A stretch of 64,000 bases of DNA from Sphingomonas sp. TZW2008 (GTDB lineage Bacteria > Pseudomonadota > Alphaproteobacteria > Sphingomonadales > Sphingomonadaceae): contig NZ_BDJB01000002.1 of the NCBI RefSeq assembly GCF_002117915.1, positions 1 to 64,000 of the forward strand, written 5' to 3'. The notes under the pieces were generated by a model. It made no database searches. It worked only from the letters and a program-made list of their open reading frames with translations, and had not been told where the DNA came from. Both the position numbers and the translations under genes were made by a program. Shown here piece by piece: positions 7,543 to 16,341 of this stretch (position 1 is its first letter; every line of letters begins with the position of its first letter).

Positions 7543-8877
7543 ATGGCAACGCATCTTCCCTCACCGCCCCGCGTGGGCATGGTGTCGCTCGGCTGTCCGA
7601 AGAACCTCGTCGACAGCGAGCGGATTCTGACTCAGCTACGCGCCGATGGCTATCACATGTCGCCCGATTATGCCGGGGCGGACGTGGTGCTCGTCAACAC
7701 CTGCGGCTTCCTCGATTCCGCCAAGGAAGAGAGCTTGGAGGCAATCGGCGAGGCGATCGCCGAGAACGGCCGGGTCATCGTGACGGGGTGCATGGGCAAG
7801 GAAGCCGAGGCGATCCGCGCGCGCTTCCCGCAGGTTCTCGCGATCACCGGCGCGCACGAGTACGAGCAGGTAGTGGAGGCGGTGCACGAGGCGGCGCCGG
7901 CGAACCTGTCGCCGTATATCGACCTTATCCCCGACGCCGGGCTGAAGCTGACCCCGCGGCACTACAGCTATCTCAAAATTTCCGAGGGCTGCAATCATCG
8001 CTGCGCCTTCTGCATCATCCCCTCGCTGCGTGGCGATCTGGTCAGCCGTCGTCCCGATGCGATCCTGCGCGAGGCGGAGAAGCTGGTCGCGGCGGGAACG
8101 CGCGAGCTGCTGGTGATCAGCCAGGACACGTCGGCCTACGGCGTCGACCTGCGGCACGCGGCCTATCCGCTGAAGGGTGGTGGCGCGGTTCGCGCGCACA
8201 TGACCGATCTGGCGCGCGAACTGGGGCGGATCGCGCCGTGGGTGCGGCTGCACTACGTCTATCCCTATCCGCACGTCGATCAGGTGATCCCGCTGATGGC
8301 GGGAGGGCTGGTGCTGCCGTACCTCGACATTCCGTTCCAGCACGCCGCTCCCAACGTGCTGCGCGCGATGAAGCGGCCCGCGAACGATGCCAAGGTGCTG
8401 AACCGCATCCGCGGCTGGCGCGAGATCTGCCCCGACATCGCGATCCGCTCGACCTTCGTCGTCGGCTTTCCGGGCGAGACCGAGGCCGATTTCGAATATC
8501 TTCTGCAGTGGCTCGACGAGGCGCAGCTCGACCGCGTCGGCGCGTTCCGCTTCGAGCCGGTGGAGGGCGCCAGCGCGAACCTGCTGCCCGATCCGGTGCC
8601 CGAAGAGGTGAAGGAAGAGCGCTACGCCCGGATCATGGCGAAGACCGCCGCGATCAGCGCGGCGAAGCTGCAGGCGAAGGTCGGTCGGACGCTCGACGTG
8701 ATCATTGATGCGGTGGGTGACGAAGGGGCGACCGGACGCTCCTACGCCGATGCGCCCGAGATCGACGGAGAGGTGCATCTGCGCGACGCGGCCCATCTCG
8801 CGGAGGGCGATATCGTGCGCGTGACGATCGAAGACGCCGACGAGCACGACCTGTTCGGGGTGCCGATCACGGGGTGA
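7543..8877 (+). CDS. rimO: Ribosomal protein S12 methylthiotransferase
   Basis: Radical-SAM enzyme that methylthiolates the conserved Asp of ribosomal protein S12. The N-terminal UPF0004 domain carries C18 (SLGCPKN), C54 (VNTCGF) and C83 (TGCMGKE) for the auxiliary cluster. The radical-SAM CxxxCxxC is C150-C154-C157 ([10 protein letters not shown]). A TRAM domain ends the protein ([28 protein letters not shown]). Start ATG 7543 (MATHLPSP) gives 444 aa, the normal family length; the frame is open back to 7456, but that part overlaps the anmK promoter region and looks non-protein. Confidence 0.95.
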   Translation: MATHLPSPPRVGMVSLGCPKNLVDSERILTQLRADGYHMSPDYAGADVVLVNTCGFLDSAKEESLEAIGEAIAENGRVIVTGCMGKEAEAIRARFPQVLAITGAHEYEQVVEAVHEAAPANLSPYIDLIPDAGLKLTPRHYSYLKISEGCNHRCAFCIIPSLRGDLVSRRPDAILREAEKLVAAGTRELLVISQDTSAYGVDLRHAAYPLKGGGAVRAHMTDLARELGRIAPWVRLHYVYPYPHVDQVIPLMAGGLVLPYLDIPFQHAAPNVLRAMKRPANDAKVLNRIRGWREICPDIAIRSTFVVGFPGETEADFEYLLQWLDEAQLDRVGAFRFEPVEGASANLLPDPVPEEVKEERYARIMAKTAAISAAKLQAKVGRTLDVIIDAVGDEGATGRSYADAPEIDGEVHLRDAAHLAEGDIVRVTIEDADEHDLFGVPITG

Positions 8878-8947
8878 TCCCTCACGAACGGCCCGGCAAC
8901 TGCGGACCGTGCGCGGTCAGTATTGCGGCTCCTGAAGCGCTCGCGAG

Positions 8948-9024
8948 TGGTAGCGGAGGAGGGACTTGAACCCCCGACCCCAGGATTATGATTCCCGTGC
9001 TCTAACCAGCTGAGCTACTCCGCC
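8948..9024 (-). tRNA. tRNA-Met(CAU)
   Basis: Minus strand begins GGCGGAGTAGCTCAGC with the usual D arm. The anticodon loop is ATCATAA (anticodon CAT), the T arm is GGGGGTTCAAGTCCCTC, and CCA is encoded. The acceptor GGCGGAG pairs with CTCCGCT (one G-T pair). It reads as an elongator methionine tRNA; a lysidine-modified Ile(CAU) tRNA cannot be fully excluded from sequence alone. Confidence 0.92.
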
Positions 9025-9088
9025 GCGCCTTCGTGAAGGGGCAAGTACCGCTCGCGAGGCGCGGGCTATAGCAGGGGTTGAGAGGGCG

Positions 9089-9616
9089 TCAACCCGCGAA
9101 CATGTGCCGCGATAAAGGCTCCCACGGCCCGCCGCGATACCACCACGATGCCAGCCCGACGATCGCGAGCGAACGCGGACGATAGTCCGTCGTCAGCGCG
9201 GCGAGAAGCGCCTTGGCGGTGGCGGCCTCGACCTTGTTCTGCACCGTGACGTGTGCACGCCAGCCGGCCTGATCCTGCGGCGTCAGCAGCCCCTGAAAAC
9301 CTTCCGCCAGACGCGTGCGGATCGCGGCGAGCGCGGGGCTGTCGATGCGATAGGCGACACCGCGACCGAGCGAGAACGGCGCCGCGAGGCGTGCCTCGGG
9401 CCGGCGCACGCCGCGCGTCTCCTCCGCCAGCCGGCGCTTCACCTCAGCCGCAGCGCTGGGCGGCAGGTGGTGGAACATGGTGAGATGCGCGGCGAGCTGG
9501 TTGCGCTCGGGCGGAAAGTGCGCGCGGCGCAGCCCGTCGAACCAGGCATGATCGGCGTCGCCGAACAGCGCCGTGACGATGATCGGCGCTGGAACCGAGC
9601 CGGGCGCCTCCGTCAT
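9089..9616 (-). CDS. 2'-5' RNA ligase family protein (2H phosphoesterase)
   Basis: A 175-residue two-histidine phosphoesterase-fold protein. The two HxT motifs that define the fold are HLTMF (about residue 43) and HVTVQ (about residue 122), in the expected positions of a duplicated domain. Family members act as RNA 2',3'-cyclic phosphodiesterases or ligases; the substrate cannot be told from sequence. It starts four bases after the stop of kup on the same strand, so it is probably the second gene of that transcript, and it is followed by tRNA-Met. Confidence 0.8.
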   Translation of the reverse strand: MTEAPGSVPAPIIVTALFGDADHAWFDGLRRAHFPPERNQLAAHLTMFHHLPPSAAAEVKRRLAEETRGVRRPEARLAAPFSLGRGVAYRIDSPALAAIRTRLAEGFQGLLTPQDQAGWRAHVTVQNKVEAATAKALLAALTTDYRPRSLAIVGLASWWYRGGPWEPLSRHMFAG

Positions 9617-9620
9617 TGCC

Positions 9621-11525
9621 TCAGATCTCGATCTGGCTGCCGAGCTCGACCACGCGGTTGGTGGGCAGGCGGAAGAATTCCATCGCGCTTTCCGCGTTGC
9701 GCAGCATCCAGGCGAACAGCTTCTCGCGCCAGATCGCCATGCCCGGGCGCGCCGAGGCGAGCAGCGTCTGCCGCGACAGGAAAAAGCTGGTGTCCATCAT
9801 GCGGAACTCGCCGTCGCATTCGTGGAATGACTTAAGCGCAGCCGGGATATCGGGCGATTCCATGAAGCCGTAGCGCAGCACGACGCGGTGGAAACCCTCT
9901 CCCAGATCCTCGTGGACGAAGCGGTTCTCGTCCGGAAAATAGGGCATGTCGGTGACCTTCACCGTCAGCAGGATCACGCGATCGTGGAGCACGCGATTGT
10001 GCTTCAAATTGTGCAGCAGCGCGTGCGGCACGCCCTCCGGCGTCGACGTCATGAACACCGCGGTGCCGCCGACGCGGGTCGCGCTGCCCGCAGCGGAGCC
10101 GATGAACACCTTGATCGGCATCGCGCCCTCGCGCAGCCGCTCGAGCATCAGCTTTCGGCCCGATGCCCAGGTGGTGAGCAGCACGAAGACGACGATCGCG
10201 ACGAGCAGCGGGAACCAGCCGCCGTCGGGCACCTTGGTGAGGTTCGACGAGAAGTACATGCCGTCGATGAACAGAAACAGCGCGACGAACGGAATCACCG
10301 CATAGAGCGGCCAGTGCCATACGCGGCGTACCAGCACCGCGACCATGCAGGTCGAGATGAACATCGTGCCGGTCACCGCAATGCCATAGGCCGCCGCGAG
10401 GTTCGACGATTCGCGGAAGCCGAGGATCAGCAGCAGCACCATCGCGAGCAGCGCCCAGTTGACCGACGAAATATAGATCTGTCCCGCTGCCGACGCGCTG
10501 GTATGCGAAATCCGCAGCCGCGGCATCAGGCCGAGCTGGATGCCCTGCTGCACGACCGAATAGGCGCCGGTAATCACCGCCTGACTGGCGATGACCGTGG
10601 CGAGCGTGGCGAGGATGACGAGCGGCAGGCGCCACGCCTCGCTCGCCATAAGGAAGAAGGGATTTTCCGCTGCCGCCGGATTGGCGAGCAGGAGCGCCCC
10701 CTGCCCCAAGTAATTGAGCATCAGCGCGGGGAAGACGAACCACAGCCAGGCGTAGGCGATCGGCTTGCGGCCGAAATGCCCCATATCGGCGTAGAGCGCC
10801 TCCGCCCCCGTCACCGCAAGCACGACCGAGCCGAGCGCTAAGAAAGCGAGCGTGCCGTCGGTGGCGGCGAAGCGCACTGCCCAGCGCGGATCGAGCGCGA
10901 GCAGGATCTGCGGCTGCGCCACGACGTGGATCAGCCCGAGAACCGACAGGGTGACGAAATAGACCGCCATAATCGGCCCGAACAGCTTGCCGACGCGCGC
11001 GGTGCCGACCGACTGGAGGTAGAAGAGTCCGATCAGGATCGCGACCGAGATGGGAATGACGAAGCTGTTGAAGCGCGCCTCGACCGTGGCGAGTCCCTCC
11101 ACCGCGGACAGCACCGAAATCGCGGGGGTGATCATACAGTCGCCGAAGAACAGCGCCGTCGCGAGGACGCCGAGCAGGACGAGGCTCGGCCCCCAGCGCT
11201 TACCCGCCCCACTGCGCCGCTGAATCAGCGCGAGCAGCGCGAGGCTGCCCCCCTCACCTTCGTTGTCGGCGCGCAGGATGACCATGACGTATTTGAACGT
11301 CACGATCAGGACCAGCGACCAGAAGACGAGGCTGACGACGCCGAAGATGTGTAGCTGATCGACGGCAAGCGGATGGTGCCCGACGAACACCTCCTTCATC
11401 GCGTACAGCGGGCTGGTGCCGATATCGCCGTAGACGACGCCGACGGCACCGAGCGCGAGCTTCGTCAGCCCTTCATTGTGCTGGTGATGCGTGCCAGGCA
11501 CGCCGACAGGTGCGGCGGTGCTCAC
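9621..11525 (-). CDS. kup: KUP family potassium uptake protein
   Basis: Inner-membrane K+/H+ symporter. The N-terminus has the family motif [22 protein letters not shown], followed by about twelve hydrophobic helices (for example [19 protein letters not shown] and [23 protein letters not shown]) and a soluble C-terminal domain. I chose GTG 11525 ([11 protein letters not shown]), giving 634 aa, close to the family norm. The open frame runs back to 11738, but that would overlap the divergent DUF3072 gene and adds an unusual Phe/Ser-rich lead. The start has no strong ribosome-binding site and remains uncertain by some tens of residues. Confidence 0.93.
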   Translation of the reverse strand: MSTAAPVGVPGTHHQHNEGLTKLALGAVGVVYGDIGTSPLYAMKEVFVGHHPLAVDQLHIFGVVSLVFWSLVLIVTFKYVMVILRADNEGEGGSLALLALIQRRSGAGKRWGPSLVLLGVLATALFFGDCMITPAISVLSAVEGLATVEARFNSFVIPISVAILIGLFYLQSVGTARVGKLFGPIMAVYFVTLSVLGLIHVVAQPQILLALDPRWAVRFAATDGTLAFLALGSVVLAVTGAEALYADMGHFGRKPIAYAWLWFVFPALMLNYLGQGALLLANPAAAENPFFLMASEAWRLPLVILATLATVIASQAVITGAYSVVQQGIQLGLMPRLRISHTSASAAGQIYISSVNWALLAMVLLLILGFRESSNLAAAYGIAVTGTMFISTCMVAVLVRRVWHWPLYAVIPFVALFLFIDGMYFSSNLTKVPDGGWFPLLVAIVVFVLLTTWASGRKLMLERLREGAMPIKVFIGSAAGSATRVGGTAVFMTSTPEGVPHALLHNLKHNRVLHDRVILLTVKVTDMPYFPDENRFVHEDLGEGFHRVVLRYGFMESPDIPAALKSFHECDGEFRMMDTSFFLSRQTLLASARPGMAIWREKLFAWMLRNAESAMEFFRLPTNRVVELGSQIEI

Positions 11526-11670
11526 CGACCGACCGTCCGAAAAGGAGCCACGAGAAGAAGAACCGCCGTTGTCCTGTCGAAAACCAAGCGCGCCTAGCAC
11601 CGCGCCGATGCCGCCGCAAATGGAACGTTGCAGGAACAGGGGAGTTGGGTTGCGCGAAAGGAACATCGCA

Positions 11671-11886
11671 ATGACCGACGCGAACCCGAAGAGCGAACCC
11701 TTCTCGAACGCCGAGAAGGACCCGGACGACTGGACCACCGGCGAGGAGCCGATGACGGGGGCACAGGCAAGCTACCTCAAGACGCTGAGCGAAGAGGCTG
11801 GCGAGGAATTCGACGACGGCCTGACCAAGGCTGACGCATCGAAGCGGATCGATGCGCTGCAGGAGAAGACCGGACGCGGCAAGTAA
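11671..11886 (+). CDS. DUF3072 family protein
   Basis: A 71-residue acidic protein with the DUF3072 pattern: [45 protein letters not shown]. The MT-x-x-Q-x-x-YLKTL...LTKA(D/E)AS core resembles a SAP/helix-extended-loop arrangement. Function is unknown. ATG 11671 follows a GGAAC purine stretch. It is divergent from kup and convergent with the TPR gene at 11908. Confidence 0.85.
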   Translation: MTDANPKSEPFSNAEKDPDDWTTGEEPMTGAQASYLKTLSEEAGEEFDDGLTKADASKRIDALQEKTGRGK

Positions 11887-11907
11887 GACCGGACCGCCGG
11901 CGGCTGA

Positions 11908-12546
11908 TCAGCGCGCCGGCGGCCGCGTCGCGGCGATAAACCGGTCGAGCAGATCGAGCTGTCCGGCGATCTGGCGACGATAATCGGTATTAGGGGGCGA
12001 GAGCGCGACCGCGCGGCGCCACAATCGCTGTGCCATCGCGAGATCGCCCGTGCGCAGATACGCCATACCGGCATAATAGGGCGGCGCCGGATGCTGTGGT
12101 GCGAGCCGCAGCGCCCGCTCGAACGCCAGCTTGGCGGCCGGCGACACCTTGTCACCGTCATGAATCGCGAGATTGGTGCCGAGCTGCGTCCATAGGATGA
12201 AGCTGTTTGGGATGCGGCGCAGGCCGCCGAGCACCACCTGCACCGCCGCGCGCTCATTACCGGTGCGCAGCATGGCGTCGGACGCGACGAGGTAGCTCGC
12301 ATCGGCGGTGAAGCGCCCGACCAGCCGGTCGCGCAGTGCGATCGCGGCGGGATCGATCGCGATCACGTCGCGCGCGGGGCGTGCCGGGGATGCCGTGGCG
12401 CCCGGCCTCCCCTGCCACAAGTAGCCCGCTGCGCCGAGGAACAGCGCGGCGCCGGCGAACGACCACAGAATGCGCGGCAGCCGTAGCAGCACGAGTACGC
12501 CGAACGCCGACAGGCCGACCAGCGCCAGCGCGACGAAGCCGCTCAC
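11908..12546 (-). CDS. TPR protein of the ccm locus (CcmH/CycH-like)
   Basis: A 212-residue membrane-anchored tetratricopeptide protein. Two hydrophobic helices sit at the N-terminus (about residues 3-20 and 26-45, separated by RLPRIL). A linker and TPR-type helices follow (AAVQVVLGGLRRIPNSFILWTQLGTNLA, LAFERALRLAPQHPAPPYYAGMAYLRTG, LAMAQRLWRRAVAL). This is the layout of the C-terminal half of CcmH/CcmI/CycH proteins, which chaperone apocytochrome c. GTG 12546 overlaps the ccmE stop as GTGA, so the gene is translationally coupled to ccmE. The ccmF, ccmG and ccmH genes that usually separate the two are not here. Confidence 0.75.
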   Translation of the reverse strand: MSGFVALALVGLSAFGVLVLLRLPRILWSFAGAALFLGAAGYLWQGRPGATASPARPARDVIAIDPAAIALRDRLVGRFTADASYLVASDAMLRTGNERAAVQVVLGGLRRIPNSFILWTQLGTNLAIHDGDKVSPAAKLAFERALRLAPQHPAPPYYAGMAYLRTGDLAMAQRLWRRAVALSPPNTDYRRQIAGQLDLLDRFIAATRPPAR

Positions 12547-12977
12547 GGCTCCAGGCTCTTGGTCTCGTGCATCTTGCCGGCGAGTTCGGGCGGCATGTAC
12601 TTCTCGTCGTGCTTGGCCAGCAGATTGGTCGCCACGAAGCTGCCGTCGCGCCGGAAGCTGCCCTCCGCGACGACGCCCGACCGCTCGCGAAACAGATCGG
12701 GGACGATCCCGGCAAAGGTGACCGGCGTCGTCGCCTTACCGTCCGTGACGCGGAACGCGACGGTGACCCCGTCCGCGGCGCGCGCCACCGAGCCGGCGGC
12801 AACCATCCCGCCCAATCGTACCGCGCGATCCGAGGCGAGCACTTCGGGCGTCACGTCCGACGGCGCATAGAAGAAGGCCGCCTGATCGCGCAGCCCCGAC
12901 AAAGCCAGCAGCGCGGCGACGGCGATCGCGGCCACCGCGGCGAGTGCGAGCCACAGCCGCTGATGCTTGGCCTTCAT
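12543..12977 (-). CDS. ccmE: Cytochrome c maturation heme chaperone CcmE
   Basis: Periplasmic, membrane-tethered chaperone that binds heme covalently and hands it to the heme lyase. One N-terminal signal anchor (LWLALAAVAAIAVAALLAL, residues about 8-26) precedes the OB-fold domain (ALSGLRDQAAFFYAPSDV...VRLGGMVAAGSV). The heme-binding motif LLAKHDEKYMPPE near the C-terminus supplies the His and the nearby Tyr. Start ATG 12977 (MKAKHQRLW), 144 aa, normal length. The start overlaps the ccmD stop by four bases. Confidence 0.95.
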   Translation of the reverse strand: MKAKHQRLWLALAAVAAIAVAALLALSGLRDQAAFFYAPSDVTPEVLASDRAVRLGGMVAAGSVARAADGVTVAFRVTDGKATTPVTFAGIVPDLFRERSGVVAEGSFRRDGSFVATNLLAKHDEKYMPPELAGKMHETKSLEP

Positions 12978-13087
12978 TGCGGACCCTTCTCGGCCACACG
13001 CATCGCACGCCAACTTAGCCACGCGATCGCCGCGGTGCCGCCGAGCGCGATCGCGTAAGCGGCGGTGATGAACGGCCAGGGGTTCAT
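12974..13087 (-). CDS. ccmD: Heme exporter protein CcmD
   Basis: A 37-residue single-helix membrane protein: MNPWPFITAAYAIALGGTAA then a basic tail, matching the small CcmD family ('..F..aAYa......'). CcmD helps the CcmABC transporter release holo-CcmE. ATG 13087 overlaps the ccmC stop by four bases, and its own stop overlaps the ccmE start. Confidence 0.85.
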   Translation of the reverse strand: MNPWPFITAAYAIALGGTAAIAWLSWRAMRVAEKGPQ

Positions 13088-13809
13088 GCGGTCGCCCGGC
13101 GGCGCAACCGCGCCTCCGCCTTGGCAACCGCAAGCAGCGTACGCATCCGCATCAGCACGATCCCGCCGAACAGGCAGGAGAAGCCGGCGAGCATGATCGG
13201 CAGCGGCCACAGGATCGACGCGTCGATGCTCGATCGCGTCAGCCCGATGCTCGGCCCCTGATGGAGCGTGTTCCACCAGATCACGGAGTAGCGGATGATC
13301 GGCAGCAGCACCGTGCCGGCGATCCCGAACAGCGCCGCGATACGGCCGTCGCCACCGCGGTCGCGATCCGCACGCGCCAGCGCGATATAGGCGAGGTAGA
13401 CGAAGAACAGCAGCAACATCGAGGTGAGCCGCCCGTCCCACTGCCAGTAGGTGCCCCAGGTCGGCCGGCCCCAGATCGCGCCGCTTATCAGGCAGATCGC
13501 GGCAAAGGTGGCGCCCGGCACGGCGATCGCACGCGCGCCGACCTCCGCCAGCGGATGACGCCAGACGAGATAGGCGATGCTCGCCAACGCGATCCCGCTC
13601 CACCCGCCCATGCCCAGCCACGCGGCAGGGACGTGAACGTACATGATGCGGACGGACTCGCCCTGGAGATAGTCGGGCGGGGTCATCACCAGCCCAGCCC
13701 AGCATCCAAGCGCGATCAGCGCCATGCCGAGCCCCGTCAGCCACGCCGTCAGCGGGCGGGCGATCTTGAGGAAGCGCGCGGGATTGGCGAGGGCGTGGAG
13801 CGCGGGCAC
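13084..13809 (-). CDS. ccmC: Heme exporter/chaperone membrane protein CcmC
   Basis: Six-helix inner-membrane protein that presents heme to CcmE. The tryptophan-rich WWD-type loop is seen as WGRPTWGTYWQWDGRLTS (about residues 112-130). Conserved periplasmic histidines are present in IMYVHVPAAW and WNTLHQGP. GTG 13809 has a strong AGGGAG six bases upstream, which settles the start; 241 aa. The short gap to the terminator at 13827-13866 leaves little room for a promoter. Confidence 0.95.
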   Translation of the reverse strand: MPALHALANPARFLKIARPLTAWLTGLGMALIALGCWAGLVMTPPDYLQGESVRIMYVHVPAAWLGMGGWSGIALASIAYLVWRHPLAEVGARAIAVPGATFAAICLISGAIWGRPTWGTYWQWDGRLTSMLLLFFVYLAYIALARADRDRGGDGRIAALFGIAGTVLLPIIRYSVIWWNTLHQGPSIGLTRSSIDASILWPLPIMLAGFSCLFGGIVLMRMRTLLAVAKAEARLRRRATA

Positions 13810-13826
13810 GATGGCTCCCTAGAGCG

Positions 13827-13866
13827 AAAAACGCCGGCCGTCATCCGGTTGGACAGACGGCCGGCG
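13827..13866 (-). terminator. Rho-independent terminator after the dehydrogenase gene
   Basis: A perfect 11-bp stem (CGCCGGCCGTC / GACGGCCGGCG, 13-base loop) is followed on the minus strand by five T residues. It lies about 40 bases beyond the stop of the minus-strand dehydrogenase gene and just ahead of ccmC. Confidence 0.85.
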
Positions 13867-13907
13867 CTTGTATCCGGTCGATGGACCTGCGTGATCGCTG
13901 GTCGTGT

Positions 13908-14957
13908 TCAGCAGCGGCCGATCAGGCGGCGGGCGATGCGATCCGCCACGTCCGACGCGGGATCGCCGCTGGCGTCGCTCTCGTCCCACACCTCGACGAG
14001 GCGCTCGGGGATGCGCGCGATACGTGCCTTCACTTCTGCCTCGTCGCCCTGGCCAAGATATTCGAGCCCGACGTTGATGATGCCGCCGGCGTTGATCACG
14101 TAATCGGGGGCGTAGAGGATGCCGCGCTCGTGCACGCGGCGCCCGTCACTCTGCGTCGCGAGCTGATTATTCGCGCCGCCCGCGACGACCTTTGCCTTCA
14201 GCGCGGCGATCGATGCCTCGGTCAGCACCGCGCCGAGCGCGTTGGGGCTGACGAGATCGACGTCCGCGGCGAGAATCTCGCCCGTCGAGACGGTCGTGGC
14301 GCCGAGCTCGGCGGCGAGCTTCTCGGCACGCACAGTGTCGACATCGGCGAGCGTCAGCGTCGCACCGTCGGCGGCGAGCAGGCGGGCAAGGCCGCCGCCG
14401 ACCGAACCGACGCCCTGGATCGCGACGCGCACGCCCTTCATGTCGCTGGCGCCGAGCCCGCGCGCCGCGGCGGCCTTGACACCGAGATAGACGCCGAGCG
14501 CAGTATAGGGGCCGGGGTCGCCGCCCGCCGCGCCGCTCGCGACCGGAAGGCCCGAAACGTAGCGCGTCTCCTGCGCGATCACCTTCATCCGCGCTTCGGA
14601 CATGCCGACGTCCTCGGCCGTCACGTAGCGACCGCCGAGCGATTCGACGACGCGGCCGAACGCGCGCAGCTGATCCTCGCTGATCGTCGCGCCGGGCCGG
14701 TCGGCGAGCACGACGCCCTTGCCGCCGCCTAGCGCGAGCCCGGCCATCGCGTTCTTGAAGCTCATGCCGCGCGACAGGCGCAGCGCGTCGGTCAACGCGC
14801 TGGTGTGATCGGCATAGTTCCAGAAGCGCACGCCACCGGCCGCGGGGCCGAGCGCCGTCGAGTGAACCGCGATGACAGCCTGCAGGCCGGACGCCGGATC
14901 GGTGAAGAGATGGACGCCCTCATGGTCGTCGAAATCGGGGAAGCCCCACGCCGTCAT
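13908..14957 (-). CDS. Leucine/branched-chain amino acid dehydrogenase (Glu/Leu/Phe/Val family)
   Basis: NAD-dependent oxidative deaminase, 349 aa. The N-terminal catalytic domain contains ALGPAAGGVRFW (about residues 36-47), the Lys-rich active-site motif GLALGGGKGVVLAD (about 74-87) and the VTAEDVGMS segment. The Rossmann domain has GVRVAIQGVGSVGGGLARLL. The spacing and the 'ALGPA.GG.R' signature fit leucine or phenylalanine dehydrogenase better than glutamate dehydrogenase. ATG 14957 (MTAWGFPDFDD) follows GGAAA. It starts only 22 bases after the end of tRNA-His on the same strand, so the two may share a promoter. The terminator at 13827-13866 follows. Confidence 0.88.
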   Translation of the reverse strand: MTAWGFPDFDDHEGVHLFTDPASGLQAVIAVHSTALGPAAGGVRFWNYADHTSALTDALRLSRGMSFKNAMAGLALGGGKGVVLADRPGATISEDQLRAFGRVVESLGGRYVTAEDVGMSEARMKVIAQETRYVSGLPVASGAAGGDPGPYTALGVYLGVKAAAARGLGASDMKGVRVAIQGVGSVGGGLARLLAADGATLTLADVDTVRAEKLAAELGATTVSTGEILAADVDLVSPNALGAVLTEASIAALKAKVVAGGANNQLATQSDGRRVHERGILYAPDYVINAGGIINVGLEYLGQGDEAEVKARIARIPERLVEVWDESDASGDPASDVADRIARRLIGRC

Positions 14958-14979
14958 GCTGTATTTCCGGGGGTTAGGA

Positions 14980-15057
14980 TGGGGCGACCGACGGGACTTG
15001 AACCCGCGACCCTCGGTACCACAAACCGATGCTCTAACCAACTGAGCTACGGTCGCC
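14980..15057 (-). tRNA. tRNA-His(GUG)
   Basis: Anticodon loop TTGTGGT (anticodon GTG) with stem TCGGT/ACCGA. The extra G at position -1 faces discriminator C, the identity element of histidine tRNA. The acceptor GCGACCG pairs with CGGTCGC, and CCA is encoded. T arm GCGGGTTCAAGTCCCGT. Confidence 0.95.
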
Positions 15058-15145
15058 ACAAGAGTGGGCGCCCCTACGGAACGGGGCGACAAGCGTCAAG
15101 GCCGCAGCATCGCTTTCACCGCACGCCTTGCCACAGGTCAGCGGA

Positions 15146-15871
15146 TCAGAAGCGTCCCTCGATCGTCAGCCGCATCCCCGCCTGCGTCTGGACGAACCCG
15201 GCGGCCTGCAGACGCACGAGGGCGGCGGGATCGCCGGGCTGCAGCGTTAGATCCGCGGTGTAGCGGCCATCGGGCCACAGGCGGATCGTGCTGCCCTCGT
15301 TGCCCGCCGCGCTGGCGAGCGGCAGCAGCAGCGCGCCGGCATCGCAGCGCGCCGATCCGGCCAGCGCGGTCGGCACCGCGGCGCCGCCGAGATCGCCGGC
15401 CATCGTCGCGCGTATCCGGCCCGACGCCGCCTCGCATGTATCGCCGCGGAAGCGTACGACGACGTCGTCGAGATCGAGCGTCGTCACGGGCAGCGGCCGG
15501 AACGCCGTGCCAACCGGCAGCGACGCCGTGACGTGATCGAGCCCGAAGCTCGAGCGCGAGACGGTGATCGCTCCCTGCAGGCGCGGCGCCGGCGTGGATG
15601 CGGCGCCTTCGATCGCGATGCGCGCCTCGCCGAGCAGCAGGCGCAACGGCGACACGCCGGCGGCAAGATCGCCGAGTGCGATGTCGCCGAAGCGCGCCTC
15701 GCGCAGCGTGCCGGACCAGATGCTGCCGCTCACCGCCCGCGCCGTGAGCCCCTGCTCGCCAAGCCCGAACCAGCCAAGTGCGAGGCGCATCGGCAGCAGC
15801 GCGAGGAGCGCGATGGCCAGCATCGCCGCGAACAGCGCGCGCGGCCCGGTGCGCAGGCGAAGCCGCCTCAC
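15146..15871 (-). CDS. gspN: Type II secretion protein N
   Basis: A 241-residue inner-membrane-anchored protein of the general secretion pathway. One N-terminal helix (ALFAAMLAIALLALLPMRLAL, about residues 12-32) is followed by a periplasmic domain with the GspN pattern: GLTARAVSGSIWSGTLREARFGDIALGDL, and a Cys pair (CEAASG...ARCDAGALLL). It is the last gene of the gsp operon and overlaps gspM by four bases. It is found only in some type II systems; its exact role is not settled. Confidence 0.85.
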   Translation of the reverse strand: MRRLRLRTGPRALFAAMLAIALLALLPMRLALGWFGLGEQGLTARAVSGSIWSGTLREARFGDIALGDLAAGVSPLRLLLGEARIAIEGAASTPAPRLQGAITVSRSSFGLDHVTASLPVGTAFRPLPVTTLDLDDVVVRFRGDTCEAASGRIRATMAGDLGGAAVPTALAGSARCDAGALLLPLASAAGNEGSTIRLWPDGRYTADLTLQPGDPAALVRLQAAGFVQTQAGMRLTIEGRF

Positions 15872-16341
15872 GCCTCGCGCCCCTTCAGCGTCAGCGTCGC
15901 CGCGACGGTGCCGTCGCCGTTGCCGGTGATCGAGGAGGCATCGACGAGCAGCCCGTCCGCCTCGAGCGCCGCGATCCAGCCGAGCAGCGCTCCAGGCTTG
16001 GCGGTCGCGATCGCGATGCGGACGCGGTCGCCGTCGGGCTCGACGCTCGACAGCGCGAACCCCGCCTCGTCGGCGCGGGCGCGGACGGCGTCGGCAATCG
16101 CGCCCTCCGGCGTCCGCGGCCGGCCGCGCTGGATCGCCTTCACCATCGCCACCTGCCGCTGTACCTCGCCCAGCCGGACGACGGCGCGGGCGTGGCGATC
16201 GCGTGCCGCGTCGAGCCCGTCGCGCACTGGCCGGACGATGCCCGCCCAGACGATCGTCACCGCGAGCAGGGCGAGCATGACGAGGATCAGCCGCTTCTCG
16301 CGCAGCGATCGGCCAGCGTACCAGGCGCGAAGATCGGTCAT
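15868..16341 (-). CDS. gspM: Type II secretion protein M
   Basis: Bitopic inner-membrane protein (157 aa) of the secretion platform, partner of GspL. A short cytoplasmic start (MTDLRAWYAGRSLREKRLIL) precedes one membrane helix (about residues 20-37), then a periplasmic ferredoxin-like domain ending in VDASSITGNGDGTVAATLTL. ATG 16341 overlaps the gspL stop. Confidence 0.88.
   Translation of the reverse strand: MTDLRAWYAGRSLREKRLILVMLALLAVTIVWAGIVRPVRDGLDAARDRHARAVVRLGEVQRQVAMVKAIQRGRPRTPEGAIADAVRARADEAGFALSSVEPDGDRVRIAIATAKPGALLGWIAALEADGLLVDASSITGNGDGTVAATLTLKGREA

Noticed and set aside
6542..7630. Long plus-strand open frame opposite anmK
   Set aside because: Shadow of anmK: Arg/Gly/Glu-rich, no domain, no ribosome-binding site, fully antisense to a well-supported gene in GC-rich DNA.
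11894..11922. CCGCCGGCG / CGCCGGCGG inverted repeat between DUF3072 and TPR genes
   Set aside because: It overlaps the coding end of the TPR gene, lacks a T tract, and such GC repeats arise easily in this composition.
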